Origin: an uncultured Gemmatimonadota bacterium
Lineage (GTDB): Bacteria; Gemmatimonadota; Gemmatimonadetes; Gemmatimonadales; Gemmatimonadaceae
Direction of reading: 5' to 3'
DNA length: 13,145 bases
Assembly: GCA_946479015.1 (NCBI GenBank)
Contig: CAMLEQ010000053.1
Span: 1 to 13,145, forward strand
Shown: piece by piece, positions 1 through 6,345 of the stretch
How the letters are laid out: each line of letters opens with the position of its first letter
How positions within the stretch are numbered: the stretch's first letter is position 1
Position numbers and translations under genes: made by a program
Notes under the pieces: generated by a model
Seen by the model: the letters and a program-made list of their open reading frames with translations, nothing else
What the model was told of the DNA's origin: nothing
Databases searched by the model: none

Positions 1-1163
1 TCTACTCGCGCCTCAACGAGGTGTGGGCGGGGATCCGCACGGTGAAGGCGTTCGCGATGGAAGAGGTGGAGCTGCGCCGCTTCCTCAGCGGACAGCGCGA
101 GGGGAACGAGATCGTGCGGCGCGGCGTCCGCGTCGACGCCGCCACCGGCGCGCTCCGCGGCTTCGCCGCCACCCTCGCCCGCCTCGCCGCGCTCGCGGTG
201 GGCGGCTGGATGATGATGCAGGGACGGATCACCGTCGGGACGCTCGTGGCCGTGCTCGGATACATCACCGGGCTGTTCGGCCCCGTGCAGGGGATCACCA
301 ACGTGTACCAGACGCTGCGGCGCGGCACCGTCGCGCTCGAGGAGATCTTCGGGATCCTCGACGCACCGGACACGGTCTCCGACGAGCCCGGCGCGCTCGA
401 CGCGGAAGGGCTCGTCGGCGAGATCCGCTTCGAGAACGTCACCTTCGCCTACGATGGGGGCGCCCCGGTGCTGCGCGGCCTCGACCTCCACGTGAAGGCC
501 GGAGAGACGGTCGCCATCGTCGGCGCCAGCGGGAGCGGCAAGACCACCATGATGATGCTCCTCCAGCGGATGTATCCGATCACCGACGGGCGCATCCTCA
601 TCGATGGCATCGACATCCGGCGCATGACGCAGCGCTCGCTGCGCCAGCAGATCGCCGCCGTGTATCAGGAGGTCAACCTCTTCAACGAGACCGTGCGCGC
701 CAACATCGCGTACGGCCGCCTCACCGCCGGCGACGATGAGGTCGAGGCCGCGGCCCGCGCCGCGTACGCGCACGACTTCATCCTGGCGCTCCCGGAGGGG
801 TACGACACGCCGCTCGGCGAGCACGGCAACCGGCTCTCCGGCGGGCAGCGCCAGCGCATCGGCATCGCGCGCGCTCTCCTCAAGGATGCGCCGATCCTGC
901 TGTTCGACGAGGCGACCTCGGCGCTCGACACCGCATCGGAAGCGCTGGTGCAGGAGGCGCTGCAGAACCTCACGCGCGGCCGCACCACGTTCATCATCGC
1001 GCACCGCCTCAGCACGGTGGTGAACGCCGACCGCATCATCGTGCTCCGCGACGGCGCCATCGCCGAGACCGGCACGCACGCCGAGTTGATGCACCGTGAT
1101 GGACAGTACGCGGCGCTCGTCCGTCGCCAATCCAACGGGCTGCTGCTCGAGCAGGCGGCCTGA
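1..1163 (+). CDS. ABC exporter, fused membrane and ATPase domains (5' truncated by window edge)
   Basis: This is the C-terminal 386 residues of a half-size ABC exporter. The first complete codon is at base 3, and the true start lies outside the window. The opening residues (EVWAGIRTVKAFAMEE) are the late coupling-helix region of a type IV ABC membrane domain, followed by the last transmembrane segments up to about base 330. The ATPase domain follows: Walker A GASGSGKTT at 522-548, Q-loop AVYQE near 657-671, signature LSGGQ at 834-848, Walker B ILLFDE with catalytic Glu at 894-911, and H-loop His at 1002-1004. All catalytic motifs are intact, so the ATPase should be functional. Members of this family (MsbA, lipid, peptide or drug exporters) act as dimers in the inner membrane and export hydrophobic or amphipathic cargo. 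The substrate cannot be told from the ATPase half. A glycoconjugate cluster follows on the same strand, so export of its product is possible, but a strong hairpin separates them. Confidence 0.93.
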   Translation, partial: YSRLNEVWAGIRTVKAFAMEEVELRRFLSGQREGNEIVRRGVRVDAATGALRGFAATLARLAALAVGGWMMMQGRITVGTLVAVLGYITGLFGPVQGITNVYQTLRRGTVALEEIFGILDAPDTVSDEPGALDAEGLVGEIRFENVTFAYDGGAPVLRGLDLHVKAGETVAIVGASGSGKTTMMMLLQRMYPITDGRILIDGIDIRRMTQRSLRQQIAAVYQEVNLFNETVRANIAYGRLTAGDDEVEAAARAAYAHDFILALPEGYDTPLGEHGNRLSGGQRQRIGIARALLKDAPILLFDEATSALDTASEALVQEALQNLTRGRTTFIIAHRLSTVVNADRIIVLRDGAIAETGTHAELMHRDGQYAALVRRQSNGLLLEQAA

Positions 1164-1227
1164 TCGCCGCGTACGGCTGGCGCCGACACGGCGCCCGCGA
1201 GCGGGTACATACCTTGAAGCACTCCGG

Positions 1228-1258
1228 CGCGCCGGCTCCCGATCAGGGGGCCGGCGCG
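1228..1258 (+). terminator. Strong GC hairpin between the ABC gene and the deacetylase gene
   Basis: A 13-bp stem (one G-U pair) has left arm 1228-1240, loop GATCA at 1241-1245 and right arm 1246-1258. Only a short, interrupted T-run follows (CTCGTTTC), so it is a weak match to a classical intrinsic terminator. It may end the ABC transcript. Because it finishes 15 nt before the chosen deacetylase start, it could also be a leader hairpin of that gene. A smaller 6-bp hairpin (GGCGCC, loop GACAC, GGCGCC) lies just upstream at 1179-1195. Confidence 0.55.
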
Positions 1259-1273
1259 ACCTCGTTTCAGGTG

Positions 1274-2107
1274 ATGCATCCCGCTCTCACTCACTTCGGC
1301 CTGCCGGCCGGCACTGTCCGGAACGCGGCCCCACCACCTCGCGCGTTCGTGCTCGCCGCGCACCCCGACGACGAGACCATCGGCGCCGGAGCGCGCCTCC
1401 CGCTCCTGCGCAACCCGCTCGTGGTCCACGTGACCGATGGCGCCCCGCGCGACCTGCGCGATGCCCACGCCCACGGGCATCGTTCGCGCGACGCGTACGC
1501 CGCCGCGCGCCGCGATGAGCTGTGCGCGGCGCTCGCGCTCGCCGGCGTGACTCCCGACCACCTCCGGTCGCTCGGCGCCGTGGACCAGGAGGCGTCGCTC
1601 GCCATGGCGCCGCTCGCGCGCCTTCTCGCGACGCTGCTGTGCGAGCACCGTCCCGATGTGGTGCTCGTGCACGCGTACGAGGGAGGGCACCCGGATCACG
1701 ACGCGGCCGCGCTCATCGCCCACGCCGCGGTGGCGCTCCTCGCGCGCGACGGCGTGTCCCCCCCGCCGCTCGTGGAGATGGCCTGCTATCACGCTCGCGG
1801 CAGCGAGGCGGTGCGCGGCGACTTCCTTCCCGACGCCCATCGCGCCACCGCCACGATCGAGCTCTCCGCCGCGGAGCGGACGCTCAAGCGGCGGATGCGC
1901 GACTGCTTCGCATCGCAGCGCGAGGTGCTCGCTCCGTTCCCGCTCCACCGCGAGCGCTTCCGCCTCGCCCCCCGTCACCGCTTCGGCGCGCCCCCTCACC
2001 AGGGCGCGCTGCACTACGAGTGGTACGATTGGGGGATGACGGGCGCTCGCTGGCGCGCGCTCGCCCGGGACGCGCTCGCCACCCTGGACCTCGAGCAGCT
2101 CGCCTGA
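1274..2107 (+). CDS. PIG-L family N-acetyl-sugar deacetylase
   Basis: A 277-residue predicted zinc-dependent deacetylase of the PIG-L/LmbE family, which removes the N-acetyl group from GlcNAc-type sugars in glycolipids, antibiotics and low-molecular-weight thiols (MshB, BshB). The family hallmark AHPDDE is at residues 29-34, and the second zinc motif GGHPDH is at 137-142. By analogy with MshB, His30, Asp33 and His142 should bind the metal and Asp32 should be the general base. The conserved R-x-x-E helix motif is also present (RRDEL, 79-83). There is no signal peptide, so it is cytoplasmic. I chose ATG at 1274. An in-frame TTG at 1214 would put the 1228-1258 hairpin inside the coding region, and GTG at 1271 is equally possible. 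Its stop TGA shares one base with the start of the next gene, indicating translational coupling to the GT4 glycosyltransferase. The exact substrate is unknown. Confidence 0.9.
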   Translation: MHPALTHFGLPAGTVRNAAPPPRAFVLAAHPDDETIGAGARLPLLRNPLVVHVTDGAPRDLRDAHAHGHRSRDAYAAARRDELCAALALAGVTPDHLRSLGAVDQEASLAMAPLARLLATLLCEHRPDVVLVHAYEGGHPDHDAAALIAHAAVALLARDGVSPPPLVEMACYHARGSEAVRGDFLPDAHRATATIELSAAERTLKRRMRDCFASQREVLAPFPLHRERFRLAPRHRFGAPPHQGALHYEWYDWGMTGARWRALARDALATLDLEQLA

Positions 2108-3192
2108 TGCTCACGGTGCTCCAGGTGGCGTATCCGATGGCCCCGGTGGGGGAGGACGCCGTGGGCGGCGCCGAGCAGGTGCTCTCCATGCTCGACGAGG
2201 CGCTCGTGGAGCACGGCCACCGCTCCATCGTGGTGGCGTGCGAGGGCTCGACGGTGCGCGGCACCCTCCTCGCGACTCCTCGCGTGCGCGGCTCCTCGGC
2301 GGACGTGCGCACCTGGGCCGCGGCGCACGATGGGCATCGCGCGGCGATCGCCGAGGCGCTCCGGCGCTGGCCGGTGGACGTGGTGCACCTGCACGGCGCG
2401 GACTGGTACCGCTACCTCCCCGCGGCGGACGTGCCGGTGCTCGTCACCCTGCACCTGCCGCCGTCGTGGTACCCGGAGGAGGCGCTGCGTCCCACCCGCC
2501 CCCGCACGCTCCTGCACTGCGTCTCTCCGTCGCAGCATCGCGCCTGTCCTCCGTCAGGCGCGCTCCTGCCGCCGATCCGGAACGGCGTGTCGGTGCGCCG
2601 CATGCACGCCGCCGTGCGCCGGCGCGACCTGTGCGCGTCGCTCGGCCGCATCTGTCCGGAGAAGGGATTCCACATGGCCATCGACGCCGCGCGCCGCGCG
2701 GACGCGCCGTTCCTGCTGGCGGGTTGCGTGTTCCCGTACGACGAGCACCGCCGCTACTGGGACGCGGAGATCGCGCCGCGCCTCGACGCGCGACGCCGGT
2801 TCGTCGGCCCCGTGACGTTCCGCGGGAAGCGGCGCCTGCTCTCCGCGGCGCGCTGCCTGCTCGTGCCGAGCCTCGCCCCCGAGACGAGCTCGCTCGTGGC
2901 GATGGAGGCGATGGCGTGCGGCACCCCCGTGATCGCCTTCGCCGCCGGCGCGCTGCGCGACATCGTGGCGCACGAGCGTACCGGCTTCCTCGTGCGCGAC
3001 ACTCGCGAGATGGCGGACGCCATCGCCGCCGCGGGGCGCATCGATGGCGACGAATGCCGCCGCGAGGCGGAGGAGCGCTTCTCCGCCGAGCGGGCCGCGC
3101 GCGCGTACCTGGCGCGCTACGAGTGGCTCGCCGCCGGCGGGACCGACGCCCTGGACCTCACCGACGGCACGATGGCGGATGCCCGCGCCTGA
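2107..3192 (+). CDS. GT4-family glycosyltransferase (GT-B fold)
   Basis: A 361-residue retaining glycosyltransferase that moves a sugar from a nucleotide-sugar donor to an acceptor in the cytoplasm. The N-terminal half has the glycine-rich acceptor-side loop GGAEQ at residues 20-24 and a DVVHLHGADW segment near 91-100. The C-terminal donor-binding half has RNGV (158-161), the LGRICPEKG strand-loop (179-187) with its donor-phosphate-contacting Arg and Lys, and the EX7E motif with Glu259 and Glu267 followed by ACGTPVIAF. GALRDIV and TGFLV complete the GT4 pattern. The start ATG overlaps the deacetylase stop by one base (TGATG), so no independent ribosome site is needed. The end overlaps the next gene by 14 nt. 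A GT4 beside a PIG-L deacetylase recalls MshA/MshB and BshA/BshB, but sequence alone does not show the acceptor. Alternatives are a capsule, O-antigen or glycolipid transferase. Confidence 0.92.
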   Translation: MLTVLQVAYPMAPVGEDAVGGAEQVLSMLDEALVEHGHRSIVVACEGSTVRGTLLATPRVRGSSADVRTWAAAHDGHRAAIAEALRRWPVDVVHLHGADWYRYLPAADVPVLVTLHLPPSWYPEEALRPTRPRTLLHCVSPSQHRACPPSGALLPPIRNGVSVRRMHAAVRRRDLCASLGRICPEKGFHMAIDAARRADAPFLLAGCVFPYDEHRRYWDAEIAPRLDARRRFVGPVTFRGKRRLLSAARCLLVPSLAPETSSLVAMEAMACGTPVIAFAAGALRDIVAHERTGFLVRDTREMADAIAAAGRIDGDECRREAEERFSAERAARAYLARYEWLAAGGTDALDLTDGTMADARA

Positions 3193-4237
3193 CGCCCGCG
3201 CACGGTCGCCGGCGGCCGCGCTCTCCCCGCGCGCCCGCGTGCTCACGGAGCTCGCGGAGCTCGAGCACATTCGCGCGGAGTGGGAGGCGCTCTGGGAGCG
3301 CTCCCCGTGCAGCACGCCCTTCCATGCGCCGGCGTGGATCGTGGCCTGGTGGCGCCACCTGGGTGGGGGCGCGCTGCGCGTGATCGAGCTGCGGCGCGCG
3401 GGAAGACTGGTGGGGATCGCGCCGCTCTTCGTCCACGCGCTCGATGACGGCCGTCGCCGGCTGGCCTTCGTCGGCGATGGCATCTCCGACATGGGCGGCG
3501 CGCTGCTCGAGGGCGGAATGGAGCGGGCCGGCGCGCGCCTCATCCTCGCCACCATCGCCGCCCGGCGCGCGGAGTGGGAGCTGTGCGAGCTGCGCGAGCT
3601 GCGCGGCGGGGATCCATTGCTCGCCGTGCCGCTGCCGGAGGAGCTCGGCGGCGCCGCCGAGCCGGTGAGCGTCGCCCCCTGGCTCCCACTCGCCGGCTCG
3701 TTCGAGGACATGCTCCCCGACATGTCGCCGTCGCACCGGCGGAAGCTCCACCAGGCGGAGAACCGCATCCAGCGCGCCGGTGGAGCGCGCTTCACCGTCG
3801 CGCGCGATGCCGAGTGGCGCGCGATGCTCGGGGCGCTCTTCCGCCTGCACGAGCGGCGGTGGCGCGAACGGGGAGAGTCCGGCGTGCTCGCCGATGCGCG
3901 GGTGCGCGCCATGCACCTGGAGGTGGCGCCGGCGATGCTGGCGCGGGGGTACCTGCGGCTCTTCACGCTGCACGTGGGAGAACGGCTCGCCGCCGTGCTC
4001 TACGGCTTCGCCTGTCACGAGCGCCTCTACTGCTACCTGCAGGGGATCGACCCCGCCGCGAGCCACTGCAGCCCCGGCGTGGCGCTGCTGCGCCGGGTGA
4101 TCGAGCACGCCATCGGCGAAGGAGTGCGCGAGATCGAGCTGCTGCGCGGCGCCGAGGCGTACAAGTACCGGTGGGGCGCGCGCGACCGACAACAGTACGA
4201 CTTCACCTGCTGCGCGGCGAAGCCGCGCAGCAGGTGA
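3179..4237 (+). CDS. GNAT-superfamily acyltransferase, FemAB/CelD-like (Acetyltransf_6)
   Basis: A 352-residue protein of the double-GNAT type seen in CelD/BcsL and FemAB relatives, which transfer acyl or aminoacyl groups to amines, often on envelope glycans. Visible family blocks are the N-terminal PFHAPAWIVAWW segment, LVGIAPLF, FVGDGISDMGGALL, a basic SHRRKLHQAENR helix, LFRLHERRWRERGE, then the second GNAT domain with FTLHVGERLAAVLYGF, YCYLQGIDP and the C-terminal LLRGAEAYKYRWG. The last is a typical family signature. ATG at 3179 overlaps the GT4 gene by 14 nt; GTG at 3239 is a possible shorter start. The C-terminal residues after YDF are encoded inside a perfect inverted repeat, and the stop codon lies in its right arm, so the AAKPRSR tail may be a by-product of that repeat. 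In context it could re-acylate the amine exposed by the PIG-L enzyme; that is inference. Confidence 0.86.
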   Translation: MPAPDARARSPAAALSPRARVLTELAELEHIRAEWEALWERSPCSTPFHAPAWIVAWWRHLGGGALRVIELRRAGRLVGIAPLFVHALDDGRRRLAFVGDGISDMGGALLEGGMERAGARLILATIAARRAEWELCELRELRGGDPLLAVPLPEELGGAAEPVSVAPWLPLAGSFEDMLPDMSPSHRRKLHQAENRIQRAGGARFTVARDAEWRAMLGALFRLHERRWRERGESGVLADARVRAMHLEVAPAMLARGYLRLFTLHVGERLAAVLYGFACHERLYCYLQGIDPAASHCSPGVALLRRVIEHAIGEGVREIELLRGAEAYKYRWGARDRQQYDFTCCAAKPRSR

Positions 4238-4242
4238 AGTCG
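4198..4242 (+). terminator. Perfect 21-bp inverted repeat spanning the stop codon of the GNAT gene
   Basis: Left arm 4198-4218 and right arm 4222-4242 are exact reverse complements with a 3-nt GAA loop. The RNA would form a very stable hairpin of 21 consecutive pairs. The coding frame runs through the left arm and the loop and stops at TGA 4235-4237 in the right arm. No T-tract follows directly; the nearest T-rich patch (CGTTTATTG) starts about 25 nt downstream. It probably terminates or attenuates transcription between the deacetylase-GT4-GNAT block and the CgeB-nucleotidyltransferase block, or protects the mRNA 3' end. Confidence 0.7.
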
Positions 4243-4375
4243 CGGGGTATCGCCGGTCGCTAGCTCGTTTATTGCGCTGCCCGCCGGCAGGCAGGCGCGG
4301 GCACGCGTCCCGCGCCGCGCGGCGGCGTGCCGCCGTCACGGGTGGCTCGGCTCCACGGTGAGAGGTGGTGCGGCA
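4243..4375 (+). other. Intergenic spacer before the CgeB-like gene
   Basis: This is the only sizeable gap inside the glycosylation cluster. It holds a short AT-rich patch (TAGCTCGTTTATTG, about 4261-4274) that could be part of a promoter for the downstream pair, although no convincing -35/-10 pair is seen. Several small GC palindromes follow, such as GGCGGC-GT-GCCGCC at 4321-4334. A purine-rich Shine-Dalgarno-like GAGAGGTGG at 4360-4368 sits 7 nt before ATG 4376 and decides that start over the upstream in-frame GTG at 4358. Confidence 0.45.
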
Positions 4376-5467
4376 ATGAAGCTGGTGATCTTCGGTCTCT
4401 CGGTGAGCTCGTCCTGGGGAAACGGCCACGCCACGCTCTGGCGCGGGCTGATCGCCGCGCTGTCGCGGCGCGGGCACTCCGTGGTGTTCATCGAGCGCGA
4501 CGTCCCGTACTACGCGGCGCATCGCGATCTCCACGAGCTCGCGAGTCCAGCGCGGCTGATGCTCCACGATTCCTGGGAAGAGGTGGTCCCGCTCGCGCAG
4601 CGCGAGCTCGCTGACGCGGACGTGGCGATGGTCACGTCCTACTGTCACGACGGGCCGGCGGCGTGCGCGCTCGTGCTCGACTCCGGCGCGCCCGTGCGCG
4701 TGTTCTACGACCTCGACACTCCGGTGACGCTCTCGCGGCTGCGCGAGGGGGCGAGCGTCCCCTACCTGCCGCCGGAGGGGCTCGGCGGCTTCGACCTCGT
4801 GCTGAGCTACACCGGCGGCGCGGCGCTCGTGGAGCTGCGGCGGCGCCTCGGCGCCACGCGCGTGGCGCCGCTGTACGGGCACGTGGACCCGGACGTCCAC
4901 TGCCCCGTGCCGCGCGTGCCTGACTACTTCGCCGACCTCTCCTACCTCGGCACGTACGCCGAGGACCGGCAAACCGCGCTCGAGCGGCTGTTCGTGGCGC
5001 CGGCGCGCCGGCTGCCACACCGGCGCTTCCTCATCGGCGGCGCGCAGTACCCGCACTCGTTCCCGTGGACGGAGAACATCCACTTCAAGCGCCACCTGCC
5101 GCCGTCCGAGCACCCGGCGTTCTACGGCTCGTCGCGGCTCACCCTCAACGTGACGCGGCGCGCGATGGCGGAGATGGGCTACTGCCCCTCCGGGCGGCTG
5201 TTCGAGGCGGCGGCGTGCGGCGCGCCGGTGCTGAGCGACGAGTGGGAGGGGCTGGACGCGTTCTTCACCCCGGGGCAGGAGGTGCTCGTGGCGCGCGACA
5301 CCGAGGACGCCATGGCCGCCATCGAGCTCTCCGACGAGCGGCTCGCCCAGATCGCCCGCGCCGCGCGCGAGCGCACGCTCGCCGAGCACACCGCGGACCA
5401 CCGGGCGCTCCAGCTCGAGGCGCTGCTCGACGCGGCGTACCGCGAGCCGCCGGCCGTGGAGATCTGA
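4376..5467 (+). CDS. CgeB-like glycosyltransferase (GT-B fold, Glyco_trans_1_2)
   Basis: A 363-residue predicted cytoplasmic glycosyltransferase related to CgeB/YkvP spore-surface proteins and other Glyco_trans_1_2 enzymes. The N-terminal Rossmann half opens with MKLVIFGLS, then the acceptor-side loop SSSWGNGHATLWRGL (residues 11-25) and GHSVVFIERD. The middle has VFYDLDTPVT and YFADLSYLGTYAEDRQ, a characteristic CgeB-family stretch. The C-terminal donor half has LTLNVTRRAM, then GRLFEAAACGAPVLSD with the donor-binding Glu at 277, then GQEVLVARD. ATG 4376 was chosen for its Shine-Dalgarno. The gene ends 3 nt before the nucleotidyltransferase, so the two should be co-translated. In Bacillus, cgeAB acts in maturation of the outer spore layer; nothing here indicates sporulation, so that role should not be transferred. 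Donor and acceptor are unknown; the adjacent nucleotidyltransferase may make its donor. Confidence 0.85.
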   Translation: MKLVIFGLSVSSSWGNGHATLWRGLIAALSRRGHSVVFIERDVPYYAAHRDLHELASPARLMLHDSWEEVVPLAQRELADADVAMVTSYCHDGPAACALVLDSGAPVRVFYDLDTPVTLSRLREGASVPYLPPEGLGGFDLVLSYTGGAALVELRRRLGATRVAPLYGHVDPDVHCPVPRVPDYFADLSYLGTYAEDRQTALERLFVAPARRLPHRRFLIGGAQYPHSFPWTENIHFKRHLPPSEHPAFYGSSRLTLNVTRRAMAEMGYCPSGRLFEAAACGAPVLSDEWEGLDAFFTPGQEVLVARDTEDAMAAIELSDERLAQIARAARERTLAEHTADHRALQLEALLDAAYREPPAVEI

Positions 5468-5470
5468 GCG

Positions 5471-6262
5471 ATGTGGGGGATCGTGCCCGCCGCCGGCGCC
5501 GGGAGCCGCATCCAGCCGCTGGCGTTCTCGAAGGAGCTGCTCCCCGTGGGGAGCCGGTTCGAGGATGGCGTGGAGCGTCCGCGCGCCGTGAGCGAGTATC
5601 TGGTGGAGCGGATGATCCTCGCCGGCGCGACGAAGATCTGCTTCGTCGTCTCACCGGGGAAGACCGACATCCTCGAGTACTACGGCGGGAGCATCGGCCC
5701 CGCGCAGATCGCGTACACCGTGCAGAGCGCCCCCGCGGGGCTGTGCGACGCGATCTTCCGGGCGCTCCCGCTCGTGTCGCCCGAGGAGCCGGTGATCGTC
5801 GGTCTCCCCGACACCATCTGGTTCCCCGCCGACGCGCTGCGCGCGCTCCCCGACGACGTGCTCTCCTTCCTCCTGTTCCCCGTGGAGCGCCCGGAGCTGT
5901 TCGACGCCGTGGTCACCGACGACGTGGGGAACGTGCTGGAGATCGAGGTGAAGCAGCCCAACGCGCGGTCGCGGTGGGTCTGGGGCGCGTTCAAGATGCC
6001 GGGCGCGGTGCTGGCAGAGCTGCACGCCCTCTGGCTCGCGCGCGATGGGCGCGACGAGTACTTCGGGACGCTCGTGAACGCGTGGCTCGCGCGCGGGCAT
6101 CGCGCCGTGGGGGTGCGCGCGGGGACGGCGTACGTGGACGTGGGGACGCTGCACGGCTACCGCGAGGCGATCGACACGCTCATGCACGCGCGCGACGGCG
6201 AGGTGCAGGCGCCGGCGGGGATCGTGCCGGAGCGGGCGAGGGCGAGGGGGGTGCGGGGGTAG
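5471..6262 (+). CDS. RmlA-like sugar-phosphate nucleotidyltransferase
   Basis: A 263-residue enzyme of the NTP_transferase family, which joins a sugar 1-phosphate to a nucleoside triphosphate to give an NDP-sugar and pyrophosphate. The nucleotide-binding signature GIVPAAGAGSRIQPLAFSKE occupies residues 3-22, with Arg13 and Lys21 as the family's catalytic basic residues. Asp114 in GLPDTIW and Asp223 in YVDVGT are placed to bind magnesium, and Lys161 in the EVKQP segment matches the sugar-phosphate-binding Lys of RmlA. It is shorter than RmlA (about 290 residues) and ends in a basic, low-complexity tail. GGAG at 5458-5461 lies 9 nt before the ATG, inside the end of the preceding gene. The likely role is donor supply for the neighbouring glycosyltransferases. 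Sugar and base specificity (glucose, mannose or another; dTTP, UTP, CTP or GTP) cannot be read with confidence. Confidence 0.88.
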   Translation: MWGIVPAAGAGSRIQPLAFSKELLPVGSRFEDGVERPRAVSEYLVERMILAGATKICFVVSPGKTDILEYYGGSIGPAQIAYTVQSAPAGLCDAIFRALPLVSPEEPVIVGLPDTIWFPADALRALPDDVLSFLLFPVERPELFDAVVTDDVGNVLEIEVKQPNARSRWVWGAFKMPGAVLAELHALWLARDGRDEYFGTLVNAWLARGHRAVGVRAGTAYVDVGTLHGYREAIDTLMHARDGEVQAPAGIVPERARARGVRG

Positions 6263-6278
6263 CGCGGGAAGCGGGAAG

Positions 6279-6316
6279 CGAAACGGCCCCGGCGGTGTTC
6301 CGCCGGGGCCGTTTCG
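6279..6316. terminator. Bidirectional intrinsic terminator between convergent operons
   Basis: A perfect 17-bp stem (6279-6295 with 6300-6316) closes a TGTT loop. It begins with CGAAAC and ends with GTTTCG, so short A and T runs flank the GC-rich core on both strands. It lies 16 nt after the nucleotidyltransferase stop and 29 nt beyond the susD stop on the opposite strand, the right position to end both transcripts. Confidence 0.9.
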
Positions 6317-6345
6317 TCATGCGATTCGCGATCGTGCCGTTTGGG

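Noticed and set aside
1214..1273. TTG start adding 20 residues to the PIG-L deacetylase
   Set aside because: The added segment holds a strong hairpin and does not resemble the family N-terminus. The AHPDDE motif is already at a usual distance from ATG 1274.
1274..4237. Assignment of the deacetylase, GT4 and GNAT as a mycothiol or bacillithiol pathway
   Set aside because: No MshC-like or BshC-like cysteine-adding enzyme is present, and the GNAT is FemAB/CelD-like rather than MshD-like. The similarity is one of logic only.
4243..4375. Possible small RNA or tRNA in the cluster's intergenic spacer
   Set aside because: Only short GC palindromes are visible; there is no cloverleaf, no T-loop sequence and no convincing promoter.
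3158..5401. A 747-codon open frame on the - strand opposite the GT4, GNAT and CgeB-like genes
   Set aside because: It crosses three well-supported genes and an intergenic hairpin, and its translation is compositionally biased without domain motifs.
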